In this document: piece by piece, positions 1 through 11,363 of the stretch
How the letters are laid out: the number at the start of each line of letters is the position of its first letter
Position numbering within the stretch: the first letter of the stretch is position 1
Assembly (NCBI GenBank): GCA_030407085.1
Contig: CM059583.1
Coordinates: 21,116,001-21,180,000 of the forward strand
DNA: 64,000 bases
DNA from: Trichopria drosophilae
Taxonomy: Eukaryota > Arthropoda > Insecta > Hymenoptera > Diapriidae
Direction: 5' to 3'
Notes under the pieces: generated by a model
What the model was told of the DNA's origin: nothing
Databases searched by the model: none
The model's input: only the letters and a program-made list of their open reading frames with translations
Made by a program: the position numbers and the translations under genes

Positions 1-340
1 TCGCGGAACCGACCCATGTCGTAAAAACGGGGTTCTACTGTAATATTATTGACATAGAAAAACAAAGTCAAAGAGATAAACAGAAGTTCTGAGCGCGGTG
101 GTTTTCAAGGTCACTGATTACGAATCCGTTGTCAGATTAACGAAATTTAAAATGGTGGATGCAATATGCCAGACCAAATTCCGCAACTTTATTCGATATA
201 CATGAAAATCGGTACTCGGGGGATTTCGAGGTCGCCGATTACGAATCTACTGTGGAAATTACAAAATTCAAAGTGGCGGATTTTTTCGACCTCCAGGTTG
301 GATCCGCCATTTTGAATTTTGGAATTTCGACTTGTGGAAA
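1..340. repeat. ATGGCGG-family repeat, two degenerate units of about 122 bp
   Basis: The phrase GATTACGAATC recurs near 117 and 239, about 122 bp apart. Each time it is followed by a stretch ending in a variant of AAAATGGCGGATCCAATATG. The last part (about 300-320) carries the same motif inverted (GGATCCGCCATTTTGAATTT). The same unit recurs inside the TTAA-flanked elements near 3.4, 4.0, 7.3, 7.5 and 60.2 kb. The left end is outside the window, so element boundaries cannot be set. Short open frames here are conserved because the repeat is, not because they are genes. Confidence 0.7.
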
Positions 341-589
341 GAGGTGATAATTGCATCTTCACGTGGAGAATAGGAATAACTAATAAACGTAAAAGTGGAT
401 ACATTTTTTGAAATTAAATTACAATTTTGTATACTTTTACATAAACCTCGGTACTCTGTGATTTTTCAAAATGTCAAAATTCGTATTAGCGGATCCAATA
501 TGAAGGGCAAAAACAAATACAGATTACTTTTTGAATACTTTTTGAATATTGTAAATATTGATTTAAAGCAAACATTAAAGAATTCTTAA

Positions 590-930
590 TAATTTTTTTA
601 CTTGAAAGTGTGCTCGGAGATGCACGATGTAACTAATATCTTTGAAAATGTATATGCACTATTATTTGCTGACGATCTTAAAATATTTATACCCATCAAC
701 TCATCTTCTGTTTGCAAATTACTACAGAAGGATTTAAATAGATTACTCGAATGGTACGTTATAAATGGTATGAAACTAAATTTAGACAAATGTTATTGAT
801 TATCTTACACGGGAAATCAACGCCGGATTACAAATTATTATTCACTCTCAGGAAAAAACCTTTACCTAGAAAATTAGTTATTGACAATCTGGTTTATTTA
901 AAAAAACTCTTTAAAAAATATGATTTTTCG
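590..930 (+). pseudogene. Non-LTR retrotransposon reverse transcriptase fragment (decayed)
   Basis: The frame from about 602 reads a classic LINE reverse transcriptase palm block. It has LLFADDLKIF (the FADD catalytic motif, aspartates near 675-680), then DLNRLLEWYVINGMKLNLDK, which is the helix and W..xN.xxLNxxK motif that follows FADD in Jockey/CR1/RTE-type elements. A stop comes right after the KC position, and recognisable residues (SLSGKNL, then DNLVYLKKLFKKYDF in another frame) continue to about 930. So it is a dead fragment with a stop and a frameshift. No endonuclease domain or 3' tail is adjacent. The exact clade is not resolvable by eye. Confidence 0.8.
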
Positions 931-2929
931 TACTACACTCAGGGGACTTATTTTTTAATAACCACTTTTAATATATTTTTTTGCACGTACCCTCTTCACT
1001 TGCGATTTTATTCAATAAATTATCATATTCGTAATGAAATTTTTTATTTCTGTGGTTTTTTCAGATTTTTCAAATTACCCAAAATTTCGAAAAATTAACT
1101 TTGAAATTTTTAATTTAGATTTTTTCGTTGAAGGTGCAATTGATATTAAAAATACATATTTTTATCTTACAGCTCGACAAAAAATCTACAAAAGGACATG
1201 TAAAACAATATTTTGTAATACCATCATTTTGCAAAAAAAGATAAAAATACTGCAAACGACTGAATTAAAAAAAATCCTTAAATATATTACTTCGTTAATC
1301 ATTGGTATTTATGGAGTATACATGGTCTAAATGACTATATGTTCGTTACTTTTTAATACAAAAACGGCGAACACCAAATGAAAAAATGGCGGCCACTTCA
1401 CATGGAATGCCCCATATGTTCAAACATTTTTGATGCCCAAATTTATCCCATCTAGAGAGCTCTGAAAAAGTGGTGAAAAAAGTATTCCCGTGGTTGTCAA
1501 TGGGTTATTATTGATCTTAAAGAAATCTCAATAAGATCATAAAATTCTAAGATATCAATATTAACATGAACATTACTTTTTACACTGTAAAAAGAAATAC
1601 TTAACCAATGTATAGCGCACAAATCCGTCCTCGTCGATGTGGTCTTAATTACATTACATCTTACTTTCAGTCAACTTTCTTACTGAATTTAAGTATTTCT
1701 TTTTACAGTGTATTCGGCGTGTTATTATTACTAAAACTAAACGAGAATGTTCACAAATTAAATGTCTATTTAAAACTACTCGGGACCCTACCCTATTCAA
1801 CAAAAATATTCCATGTAGTGATACAATCATTGATCTTTTTTTACATTTTTTGCACCTGATTTATGAAAAAACGTTATTATCGTATAACATAGTAACAGGA
1901 TATTTATTTTATCACGCATGGTGGCACCGATTAAAATATTTCATGTCGTGTCTGCAGCCGTTGAATCGGAAGTGAGGGCGCATTAATGTATAGAAAATTG
2001 TATGCGAGCAAACGCCAATAAGCCCCGTGTTTAATGCGCACATAACTTCCTTCACAGGAAGAATATGGTATCCATATAATTAGTATATAAATTACACTAA
2101 TCAATCGAAGGAACAACAATTTTCTTGTGTTGCTTTTTCGCAGTAGTTTTGAATTCACAAGGCTTACGTATTTGATAATCACTATGTTTTTGAACATATC
2201 ACGAACGAGGTTGAGAGAATAATTCAATGAATATAATTATGCTTAACAAATATTTAGTTGTTATTTTATTTATATGTAATTTAACTATTTATAGAAATAG
2301 AAGAAGAGAAGGACTAAATGACATCGAAAAATGTATTAGTGCATTTTATTTGTTGAACATTAAATATATGAGACACATTACTTCATCCTGGTTGGATACC
2401 TGCAATAGGCTGACTAATTGTATACAAAACATTTCAGAAATGAATGCCTAACTTGTCAATATTTTGATTACATTCAACTATTTCCATAGAATTTTATATT
2501 CAAGATCGGAAGATATTCTCAGTGATATACAGGAACTTTATAAATCTGATAAAATTTAGTAGCTCCTTCAGCGCCTTTCTTTTCGTTTCCAGCAACTTCA
2601 CGATCAGATAGCATCTAACAAAATTTACTTTCTTTTCACGTAGTTTGTGCTCATTTAATTCACTGCATAAATCACTGCTTTATCTATTGAATGAGTTTTT
2701 ACTTTCGATAATTTCATTAAAAATGTTTCTAATTTTAAATAATCATTTGTTGAATCAAGTCTCATACTGGAAGTCTAGAAATAAAATGAAAGAAGAAGAA
2801 ATAAAATGTTATAATACTTGATTAAAATATTAGGGTAAAAAGTGTTTTCCATAATCGATAAAGTGAAATAGTTAATGAGTTATAATAATCAAAAGTGAAG
2901 TTTTCTAATACACATTTAGTGTACTTTCA
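931..2929. other. AT-rich intergenic DNA, no gene recognised
   Basis: Apart from the small hairpin element near 1.6 kb this stretch shows only short, low-complexity open frames with no recognisable domain or splice-consistent coding blocks. A slightly more GC-rich patch at 1,920-2,230 looks like old transposon sequence but could not be assigned. Confidence 0.5.
1583..1710. mobile_element. 128-bp hairpin MITE with TA target duplication
   Basis: Terminal inverted repeats of about 25 bp (start CACTGTAAAAAGAAATACTT, end its complement) are flanked by TA at 1581-1582 and 1711-1712. Nothing in it is coding. A TA duplication with short TIRs suggests a Tc1/mariner-mobilised MITE, but no partner transposase is in the window. 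Confidence 0.75.
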
Positions 2930-4446
2930 CCCGTTTCGTCCTGAAATGGCATACATTGTCGCCGTGTTTTAGCTATATAATTTTCATAGAAAGCCTGAAT
3001 GAATTTTTATACAAGTCCATATCTTATGGGTTTCACGTCTGCTTTTTCTGAATCTGAAGTCCATATTCCAATATCGTTAGTCGTGTTTCGAATATGGCGC
3101 CCAGAATGACAAAAAAAAACGAAAACAATAGTAGTTTCGTAAATTGAATTCCTATTTTTATATGAAACTGTAGTCCAATCGATTTCTACTTTTAGATGTG
3201 GTGGAGTTATTGGCTGTACCAAAAGAGAGTGTATTGCACATCCTGGAATTCAAATTGGTGGCTCCAACATGGCGGCATTTTTAATCAATTTTTTGTTATT
3301 CAGTTGTAATACAATTATAAACGAACATGCATTCAAAACCAATCGATAACAGATGACTTTCCACATTCTCGATCACGAATCTCTTTTCAAATTTTTACAA
3401 TTCAAAATGGCGGATCCAATATGGCGGACAAAAATCCAAACCTTTTATCAATTTTTGTAAAAATGAGTATAGGTGGTTTTTTGAGGTTCCTGATTCAGAA
3501 TTCGTTGTCATATTTTCGAACTTAAAATCTCAAAAGGACTATTGTCCATCAATAGTGATGCGATATTACTTCTTCAATAGTAACGAGAAAGTACTTCTTA
3601 GCCTGAATGTTGCCTTTCGAACCTCTGGCCACAAATTCATGTTTAGACACAAAATGGATACAAAAGATCCATTAACGAATTCGTTATCCTAAGAACTCAG
3701 AAGCCCCGTATACATTTTCGAATCAATCGATGTAAATTTCAAATTTTGAATTCTAGCAATCTAACGACGGATTCGTAGTCCAGGATATCAAAAAAGCACC
3801 TAAAAGCATTTTTCACCAAAATTTCAGTTTCAACCGCCACATTAGATCCGTCATTTTCAATTTCGAAAATCTGTCAACGAATTCTGTATCATGAACCTCA
3901 AAAAATCACCTATACTCATTTTTAACAAAAATTTTTAACAAAGTTTTGGATTTTAGTCTGCCATATTGGCTCCGCCATTTTGAATTGTAAAAATTTGAAA
4001 AGAAATTCGTGATCAAGGATGTGGAAAGTCATCTGTTATCAACTGGCGTTGAATGTATGTTCGTTTACAAAAGTATTACAACTGAATAACAAAAAATTGG
4101 TTGAAAATGTCGTTATTTTGAAGCCCCCAATTTGAATTTTACATGCGCATTACTATATCTTTTAGTACGACCAATTACTCCACCAGATCTAAAAGTAGGA
4201 ATCGATTGGACTACAGTTTCATATAAAAAAAGGATTTCAATTTACGAAACTACTATTTTTTTTCGGGCTTTTGCCAATCTGAGCGCCATATTGGAAACAC
4301 GACTAAAGATATTCGAAAATGGACATCAGATTCAGAAAGAGCAGACTTGAAAACTATAAGATATGGACTTGGATAAATATTCATTCACCCTTCCTATGAA
4401 AATTATTTAGCTAAAAACAATTTATGCCATTTCAGGACAAAACGGG
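2930..4446. mobile_element. 1.5-kb TTAA-type foldback element with about 590-bp arms
   Basis: The left arm (2,930 to about 3,530) and the right arm (about 3,860-4,446) are inverted copies of each other along their length. The termini read CCCGTTTCGTCCTGAAATGG on the left and its near-exact complement on the right. The right flank is TTAA (4,447-4,450) and the left flank TTCA (2,926-2,929), a mutated TTAA. TTAA plus CCC termini is the signature of piggyBac-superfamily elements. Each arm carries the ATGGCGGATCCAATATGGCGG core (near 3,403 and, inverted, near 3,960). There is no transposase frame, so it is non-autonomous. Confidence 0.8.
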
Positions 4447-4450
4447 TTAA

Positions 4451-7131
4451 AATACTACATTTTATTATATAATACTATATTATTATATATTATAAAATAC
4501 TATATTATTAACTATATAAAAATCCTCCTACTCTTTTTAACTATGCTGGATGTGTCTTGAATTATGATGTTTGATTATACAACTAATTTTCTGCATCCAA
4601 TATTATTATCAGCCCTTGAAAGAGTTATTTGAAACATATATGCATTACATAATTATGTTCTACACATATCGAATTTGTTTACTTTGTAATTTACAAAATC
4701 ATGAGGAAAATGGTGGGTTAAAGTCGTTATCAAAGTATTCCAAATTTAGTAGAATGACCCATATACATCGAATTTCAAGCAAAATCAGTATTTGCATGGA
4801 CTTTAGCAAACTTGTAAATCTGAAGGACGTAATGAGTTATTACGAATACACGTTTCAAAAGATGGCTATTCTAGTATGGTCACAATATTGCGATTACCTT
4901 TATCAGCTTGTAACCATATATCTGGTGCAGCTTACCTTGAATCATGTAGTTCTGCGTATAGCCGGTTCGCTAAGATTAAGCGGGACTTAACAGGCCATAA
5001 TACTCTATATTTACGTAACAAAACCATTGAATTCTCCGCACACGATAATGGATTTCTGTCATTATTTTTTAATGTCTCAATTACTTCATGAGTCCATCAA
5101 ATGTTACGTAGAAATTTTCTTTATATGTCAATAACACATAAAATGAGGAAATTCGTATTGATTTTATTATAAAACAAATAAACAACAAATTTACACCAAA
5201 AATTTGTCTCAAGTATTCAAGTGAATATAGATTCTCTCCAAAAGGTAATTTTATATAAGTAACACGGTTTGGTAAAATTACAAATATATTTCAGAAAAGT
5301 TACAAAACTTAATATTAAATTAACGTAGATGAGTTTAAAATATAATATAGTTAACGCCTTATACCTACAAATTGCTTTAGATGTAAAAATGCTATAGTTT
5401 GAATATTTCTAAACATTAAAACACATTGCGTTGTAATCACTCAGATACTCAAATCGCTAGGCCTTGTCGAAACACTTATAATATCAACTAGTTATGAAAT
5501 TAATAACGAAAAAGAAAAAGACAAAAGATTATATTCATAACTATAAAATTAAAAATCCTTAATAAAATTTCGATTTGACAGTTACTTGGAACGGACTGGT
5601 ATATCAGTATGATTTGTTAGCATGCAAATATAATTTAAAGAAAAATCATAATAAATCCAAAAAGAAAAAGAAAGACAAATAATATATAAAAAAATTTAAC
5701 CAAGAAAACAAAAATCCCTTAAAAAATATATGTAGGCATGCAAAAACATGTATAATAGAGAATAAGAAATAAACAAAAATTAAAATAAACAAAAAATTAA
5801 GTTAAAAGAGGTTGAAAAGTTACAAATTTATCTTTCACAATTTAGCATTTGATAATGTATGTAATTAATTATTTAATGTTTTCTTCTCAGTAAGTGCTTC
5901 TTGACTTAAAAATTCATTGATATGATCCAAAAAATGAATAACATCTGAAGAATTATTATTTTTTAAGTCTAGAAACAAGACAAAAATGTCCTATTACGTG
6001 TCATTAAAAAATTGTTGAATGGCTTTTAAATTTAAAAAATTATGTGAAATTAATAATATAAGTGAGAATTCTTACTTATTAACATAAAAGATAAGTAAAC
6101 AATAAAAGTGATTTATATTCATTTCGTGTATATTAATGAAGGTTTCTGCTAAAGTTTCTGACAGTACACGAACAAAATGGAAAAAAAAATGATTGAATGT
6201 TTCATCAATTTTTGGAGAAGCTTCAGAACGATTCAGTTTACTCACCGCTTAAAAATTCCTTTTTAAACTTTTCGAATTACCTTTTTATCCACTTTGCACA
6301 TGTTTACGGCATCTACTACAGTTACAGCACGTGTAAAATATTACCTGAAATATAATTTCAAATATTTGCCATATTTCAAGTAAACACTTCCTTACTCTTG
6401 CAATTTAAAGAGTACAGCAGCAAGTATGACTATATGTACATTCTGAAATGTATCCGGCAATCTACCGGAAATATGGGAACACAGCTACTGTTGTGCGCTA
6501 TCTGGGTCAGTGAAATATTAAAAAATAATATCCATTTATCTGCAAGTCAATTTTCATTTTCCAATATATTTAAATTTCTGATAAACTAACTTCTATTGAA
6601 AAGTAAAAGACTTTAATTAACAACCCGTATTGAGATATTAAATTAAATTTAGATCTCTTACGTGAATACATATTGAAGATAGATTAATACAATATAACTT
6701 AGATAACCACACTCGTAATCTTCATATTGACGTCTAGAAAAGTATTCGAAAAAATTAATATCTGTATTTGAGGGTTGAGTACAATGGTTTGCTAAAGAGA
6801 TACAATCAATATTCCACATTCTCATATGTATCTTCTGGGGTTGTTTATCTTCAATTAGAGAAATAAATACGTGTTTTATTTGTCATATATTTCACACTTT
6901 TCATATTATCGTCTTATCGTTATAAAAATAAGAAAGTAAATAAAGAAATATATTTTTATTGATTTATAACTGATACTATATTTCTATCAGTTTTGACGGT
7001 CTTTCGAGGTGTTATGGAAAAGAAGTCATTTAGATGTCTTTACGAAAGTTATCATTGCGAATTTTTCTCTATAGTTTTCATAAAAAGGATTAATAATCCA
7101 CAAACCGCATTCATTTTTTATTTATGTATTC
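4451..7131. other. Very AT-rich intergenic DNA, nothing recognised
   Basis: The longest open frame (4,571-4,990, 139 codons) has no recognisable motif and a composition like its surroundings. 5.3-6.1 kb is almost pure A/T with many poly(A) runs. No RNA gene or paired terminal repeats were found by eye. Confidence 0.5.
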
Positions 7132-7135
7132 TTAA

Positions 7136-7821
7136 CCACTTAACTACGGCTATAATTTGAAAGAAAGTGCCTAAAATGCCAACAGAAATTGTGTTGGATT
7201 TTTATAACACTTAGAATAGGTAGTTTTTTTGGTCGCTGATTTCGAATATGGAGTCAAATTTTGGAAGTTCAAAATGGCCGATCTAATATGGCGGACGAAT
7301 GTTTAATTATCGAAAAAAATCACTTCAATCTTTTACTAGGGGATTTGTAGGGCCACTGATTATAAATTTGCTTATATTTTATTATATTATAAAGATGATG
7401 AAAATCCCTAAATGGAGATAGTTGAAACAAAAATTCCCAAAAACCCCGAATAACAAGTTTCAAGCAAAATGGTTCGACTTTTCAAAAAAGTGTCCGCCAT
7501 ATTGGATCAGCCATTTTGAATTTCCAAAATCTGACTTCAGATTCGTAATCAACAACCCCAAAAACGCTTGAATAACAAGTTTTAAGCGGTTTCATAAACT
7601 TTTTATGCATAAATTGATTGACACCATCTTTGCAGACGTATATATTTTTTTTTAACACATCGATTACAAAAATGGACAACGTCGTCGTATTCAGTACACC
7701 TTAGACTGTCTAGAAATGGACTTGATTTTAATATACATCATCATGACGAAGATTTGCGTCTTTCCGGCAGTCTGGGAAAAGTCCGAAATGACGAAGATCT
7801 TCGTCATCGGCAGTCAAGGGG
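7136..7821. mobile_element. 686-bp TTAA-flanked piggyBac-type MITE
   Basis: Perfect TTAA duplications sit at 7,132-7,135 and 7,822-7,825. Termini are CCACTTAACTACGG (left) and, read inward from the right, CCCCTTGACTGCCG. Inside are inverted copies of the ATGGC core: a left copy near 7,270-7,300 and a right copy near 7,487-7,525, each next to a GATTACGAATC-like segment. The right end holds an 18-bp perfect palindrome TGACGAAGATCTTCGTCA (7,789-7,806). It is non-coding. Length is almost equal to two other TTAA elements in the window. Confidence 0.8.
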
Positions 7822-7825
7822 TTAA

Positions 7826-8455
7826 ATATAGAATTATAGACTACAACAAAATTCCTTATAAAAAAGTCTTAAAATAAATTTAAAAGTAATCTCAAATTAT
7901 TTCAAATTATTTTAATGACTTTTTTCATAATTTCGATTTTCCAAATTTGTCAAAAAACAAAAATCGTTAACAAATCCTTTGACCAATAGTAAGACAATAT
8001 TGCTCTATGAAAATTTTCACTAAAGTTTACATTTTTAAAGAAAAAAAAAGAATGTTAAATTTAAAAAAAAATAACAATGAAATGATTCAACACCAGGAGG
8101 ATTTTCATCTTCTAAGTTTGTATATTTCATAGCGTATCAGAAAAAGCAAGAAGCCCTTGGTTATCGAATTTCTATCACGTGTGTCCTCACTTGCAAATAT
8201 CGAATAAATAATTGAAATTGTTAGCATCTTTAAAATAGTTTGTAATCATCTGTCCAATGAAACAAGTGCAGCAGTGTAAAGTTAACCTATTTCGGATTGG
8301 ACGCAAATAGTTGCAAAATCCCAGATAGCACCAATTCGGCATTTTGCTGATATTGAGCACATAAACATTGCATTTATACGGAAGCATATTTTCATCATGT
8401 GCTGCGTCATTTGCGGTGCATATGCTCATCATATTGTGCAGCACACCTTGTCAAC
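7826..8455. other. Intergenic DNA, no gene recognised
   Basis: AT-rich until about 8,240, then more mixed sequence with scattered TGCA/GCAC words that seem related to the neighbouring minisatellite. No motif-bearing frame is seen. Confidence 0.4.
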
Positions 8456-8930
8456 ATAATTACAGAAATATGCATCATTATTCAGTACCGTTCGAATACA
8501 TTGACAACATGTCATGATGTAATTATGTCGGCTTATCGTGACACTTTCAAACGCACAACATATATGCAACTTGCCATACTGCAATTATGTCTGTACATTT
8601 TTACAACATAGTAGCATATTTTAAACATGTCATGTTGCAATTAGACCAACTGTTGTGTACCTTCGTACAAAAGAACAGCATATTTTCAACACGTCGTGTT
8701 GCAATTATGTCTACCCATTATGCACCTATTTACAAAAGAGCAGCACATTTTCAACACGCCATGTTACAATTATATGTCTATATTGTGCTCCATTTTACAA
8801 TAGCAAAGCATATTTGCAGTACTTCATGTTGCATTTATGTCTACCCATTGTGCACATGTTTACAAAAGAGCAACAGATTTTCAACACATCGCGTTGCAAT
8901 TATGTCGACATGACTGAGGCATACCTTTAT
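8456..8930. repeat. Degenerate 65-bp minisatellite, about seven units
   Basis: The anchor word TTGCAATTATGTC (with variants) occurs with its AATTA part at 8521, 8583, 8639, 8703, 8768, 8833 and 8898, so spacing is 62, 56, 64, 65, 65 and 65. Between anchors the phrases TTTACAAAAGAGCA and ATTTTCAACACG recur. Unit length near 65 is not a multiple of three, so the open frames across it shift meaning from unit to unit and it is unlikely to be coding. The last four units are the most alike. It lacks the short, exact repeats and unrelated spacers of a CRISPR array. Confidence 0.8.
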
Positions 8931-10391
8931 AAATTACCCAAATATGTTTATAATGGTTATAAATAAAAAAAATTTGGCAATTCAGTAAAAAAAAACGCGT
9001 GAAATCGATCATGAAATTAAAAACTGTGAATTAGTTAACCATGAAAAAATATTCGCTGTTATTATGATTTAATCATCCACCAAAAAACTTTTTAAAAACT
9101 TTAACCCTTTTTGAACAGGAAAGCCATTATGTTTTCTTAACTTTCAATGCTGCATCTTTTAATGTAATTGAGATGAACAAATTTCACAGTTACAATTTCC
9201 GATAGTTTGAAGCCTCCTCTTTCAGATCCCGTCGTTGAGATTGACCTCCGAAGCAATATAAATGAGTTAAACCAGATTTTTTCAAAATACCTTGGAATTT
9301 TCGAGGTTTTTTTTTACATCCCACATCTTTAAATTGAAAATGTTTTGCAAGAATAAAGTAACCATCATGAAAAGTGGAATGAATATCGGTTATAAAAAAT
9401 CATATTAAAATCATTCAACATGACGGCTTCAAAAAGGAAAACGATAGTTTTTGAATTTCTGCCGAAAACATTAGATAAAATTTAAAGTCAAAAATAGAAA
9501 AAGTTTCGTATAAAGTGTACATATTATTAAACATAACCGAGAAATGGAAATTTACTTGAAAAAAATACAATTTCAGAACCTATTTTTTTACTTTTGAACA
9601 CAAAATGTACTCATTTTAAAAATATGCCGTCAACGTACTTGATGCCTGCCAAGATAAAGAGAAGAATGCAGCATCTATTCTTATCTAACGACTTCTTTAC
9701 CTATTACCGTTTTTCGTGTCATCTGATCTAAATCTTCTTTTACTCTCAATATTTTTGGTGATAAATTTCTTATGTCATTCTCTGAGGGTTACACAATATT
9801 TTTTTGAAATTTTATGAGATTGGATGATACCGTAATCAGTACCGCTTTTATTAGACCAGCTCGTGTCTTTTTCAAAACGCGTAATATTGCCGGAAGTAAA
9901 TTCGAAAATGGTATGTATATAAAATTGGAATGTCTTTTATACCTCCAGAGTAATTTAAGTGTCAGACTTTTTTGGGATACATATTATGACTCAAAAAGTA
10001 CAGAAAGGCGCATTATCTGTTTACTTATGTCGTCGAGTATATTAAGTTGTGTATTTCATAATTCCACACTGCCACAAATTTCATTTTGCTCCAGCTTAGT
10101 GGTGTGTGTTATTAGTAACGTAATAATACTAATATATTATTCATATTTGAAGGTAATTTAGATCTATTGCTCTTTGATATATTTATAAACAATGTGTCTA
10201 TTGTTTCAAAAAATCTACTGTGCTTCTATGTTTGTATGATGTAAATCATTTTTGGTGACATTGCACAGACCAAACATTTTGTTGTAGTCAAATATCGACT
10301 CGAAGTCAGTTAGACATACGTGTTCACTCTGTTTCTATGTTATTCTGTATATTTTTTTTTCGCAAAAATTAAGCAATAATATATTAAACCA
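8931..10391. other. AT-rich intergenic DNA, no gene recognised
   Basis: The open frame 9,814-10,161 (115 codons) has no recognisable domain or upstream context. Nothing else stands out. Confidence 0.45.
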
Positions 10392-10395
10392 TTAA

Positions 10396-11078
10396 CCCAT
10401 TAATGCCTAAAATGAAATTTTTTCTATTTCATTTTCAACCAAGTATTTCGTATCAAAATCGAAGTTGAAAACAATTTGAGAAAATTGCAAAGAACAAATA
10501 ACTCTTAGAATTCATCAGAGAATATACTAAATTTTTTGTAAATAAATTACAATTTTGAAAAAATTTCTCAAAATGTCAACAAAAAATTTTGAAAAAATTC
10601 CTCTATATCGCTTGATGAATTCTAAGAACTTCTCATTCTAGGCATTTTTGTTTAAAAAGTTCGTAGTTTTTGAGTTAGAGCGTCCAGAAATTTCTCAAAG
10701 AAATTTTCATTGTTGACGCTATTTTGAGGTCGTTAGAATCATGTAGGGTATAAAAGTAAATTTTTTTTCTTAAAATTCAATTATTTTATGCACCATTATG
10801 CAAGGTTTCAATAAAATTCCAATATTCTAATAGTTCGAAAAAAAGAATAGATTAAATGATATAATGATAAGAATAAAAAATTCCCAATTTTTTGGAAATT
10901 TTTTTCATATTCGGCGCCATATTGGAATTTCTGATGGCTGAAACTCAATTTTGACCTCGGAATCTTGAGGAGCGACCCCGAAGTAGGATACGTACCTCTC
11001 AATAGTTTTCAACTTCGATTTTGATACGAAATACATTGAAAATGAAGTATAAAAATTGTCATTTCGGGCGTTAATGGG
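10396..11078. mobile_element. 683-bp TTAA-type MITE
   Basis: Termini are CCCATTAATGCCTAAAATGA on the left and, inverted, CCCATTAACGCCCGAAATGA on the right. A second inverted block just inside contains TCGTATCAAAATCGAAGTTG on the left with its complement on the right. Flanks are TTAA (10,392-10,395) and TTAG (11,079-11,082, one change). It carries a GGCGCCATATTGGAATTTCT segment, a diverged ATGGCGG core. A partial relative of its right half lies near 18,060-18,130. It is non-coding. Confidence 0.8.
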
Positions 11079-11269
11079 TTAGTAAGTCACAAACTTATGA
11101 AATATTTTTTAATTTTTGACTGTCAGCTCTGATAGTTTATTAACGTTGAAAAAGATCTGGGTATACCATTTCTGATGAAAAATAAATCGTACTTTCCGAT
11201 TCTAGTCTGAAAATTTAAAAAAATTGAGATCCTAAAAAGATACGTTTGATTTTTCTGCCATTATTATGC

Positions 11270-11363
11270 TGGGTCAGGCTGTAAAACAGCTTGTGCTGTG
11301 TCTCGCCCATTGTACAACTTTGTATCTTTGTACAATAAAGACGTTTATTATTATTATTATTAT
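11270..11363 (+). mobile_element. 3' tail of a non-LTR retrotransposon with (TTA)n end
   Basis: Sequence reading GTCAGGCTGTAAAACAGC, then GTGTCTCGCCCATTGTACAA, then ACAATAAAGACGTTTATT ends in a (TTA)n run. The same sequence occurs inverted at 19,532-19,625. A shared 3' end with its own AATAAA and a simple TTA tail is typical of R1/Jockey/RTE-type LINE insertions truncated at the 5' side. Confidence 0.75.

Noticed and set aside
4571..4990. 139-codon open frame
   Set aside because: No motif, composition equal to the flanks, no splice or promoter context.
8456..8930. CRISPR-like array
   Set aside because: Repeats are 65 bp, degenerate along their whole length, without constant short repeats and unique spacers, and in a eukaryotic genome.
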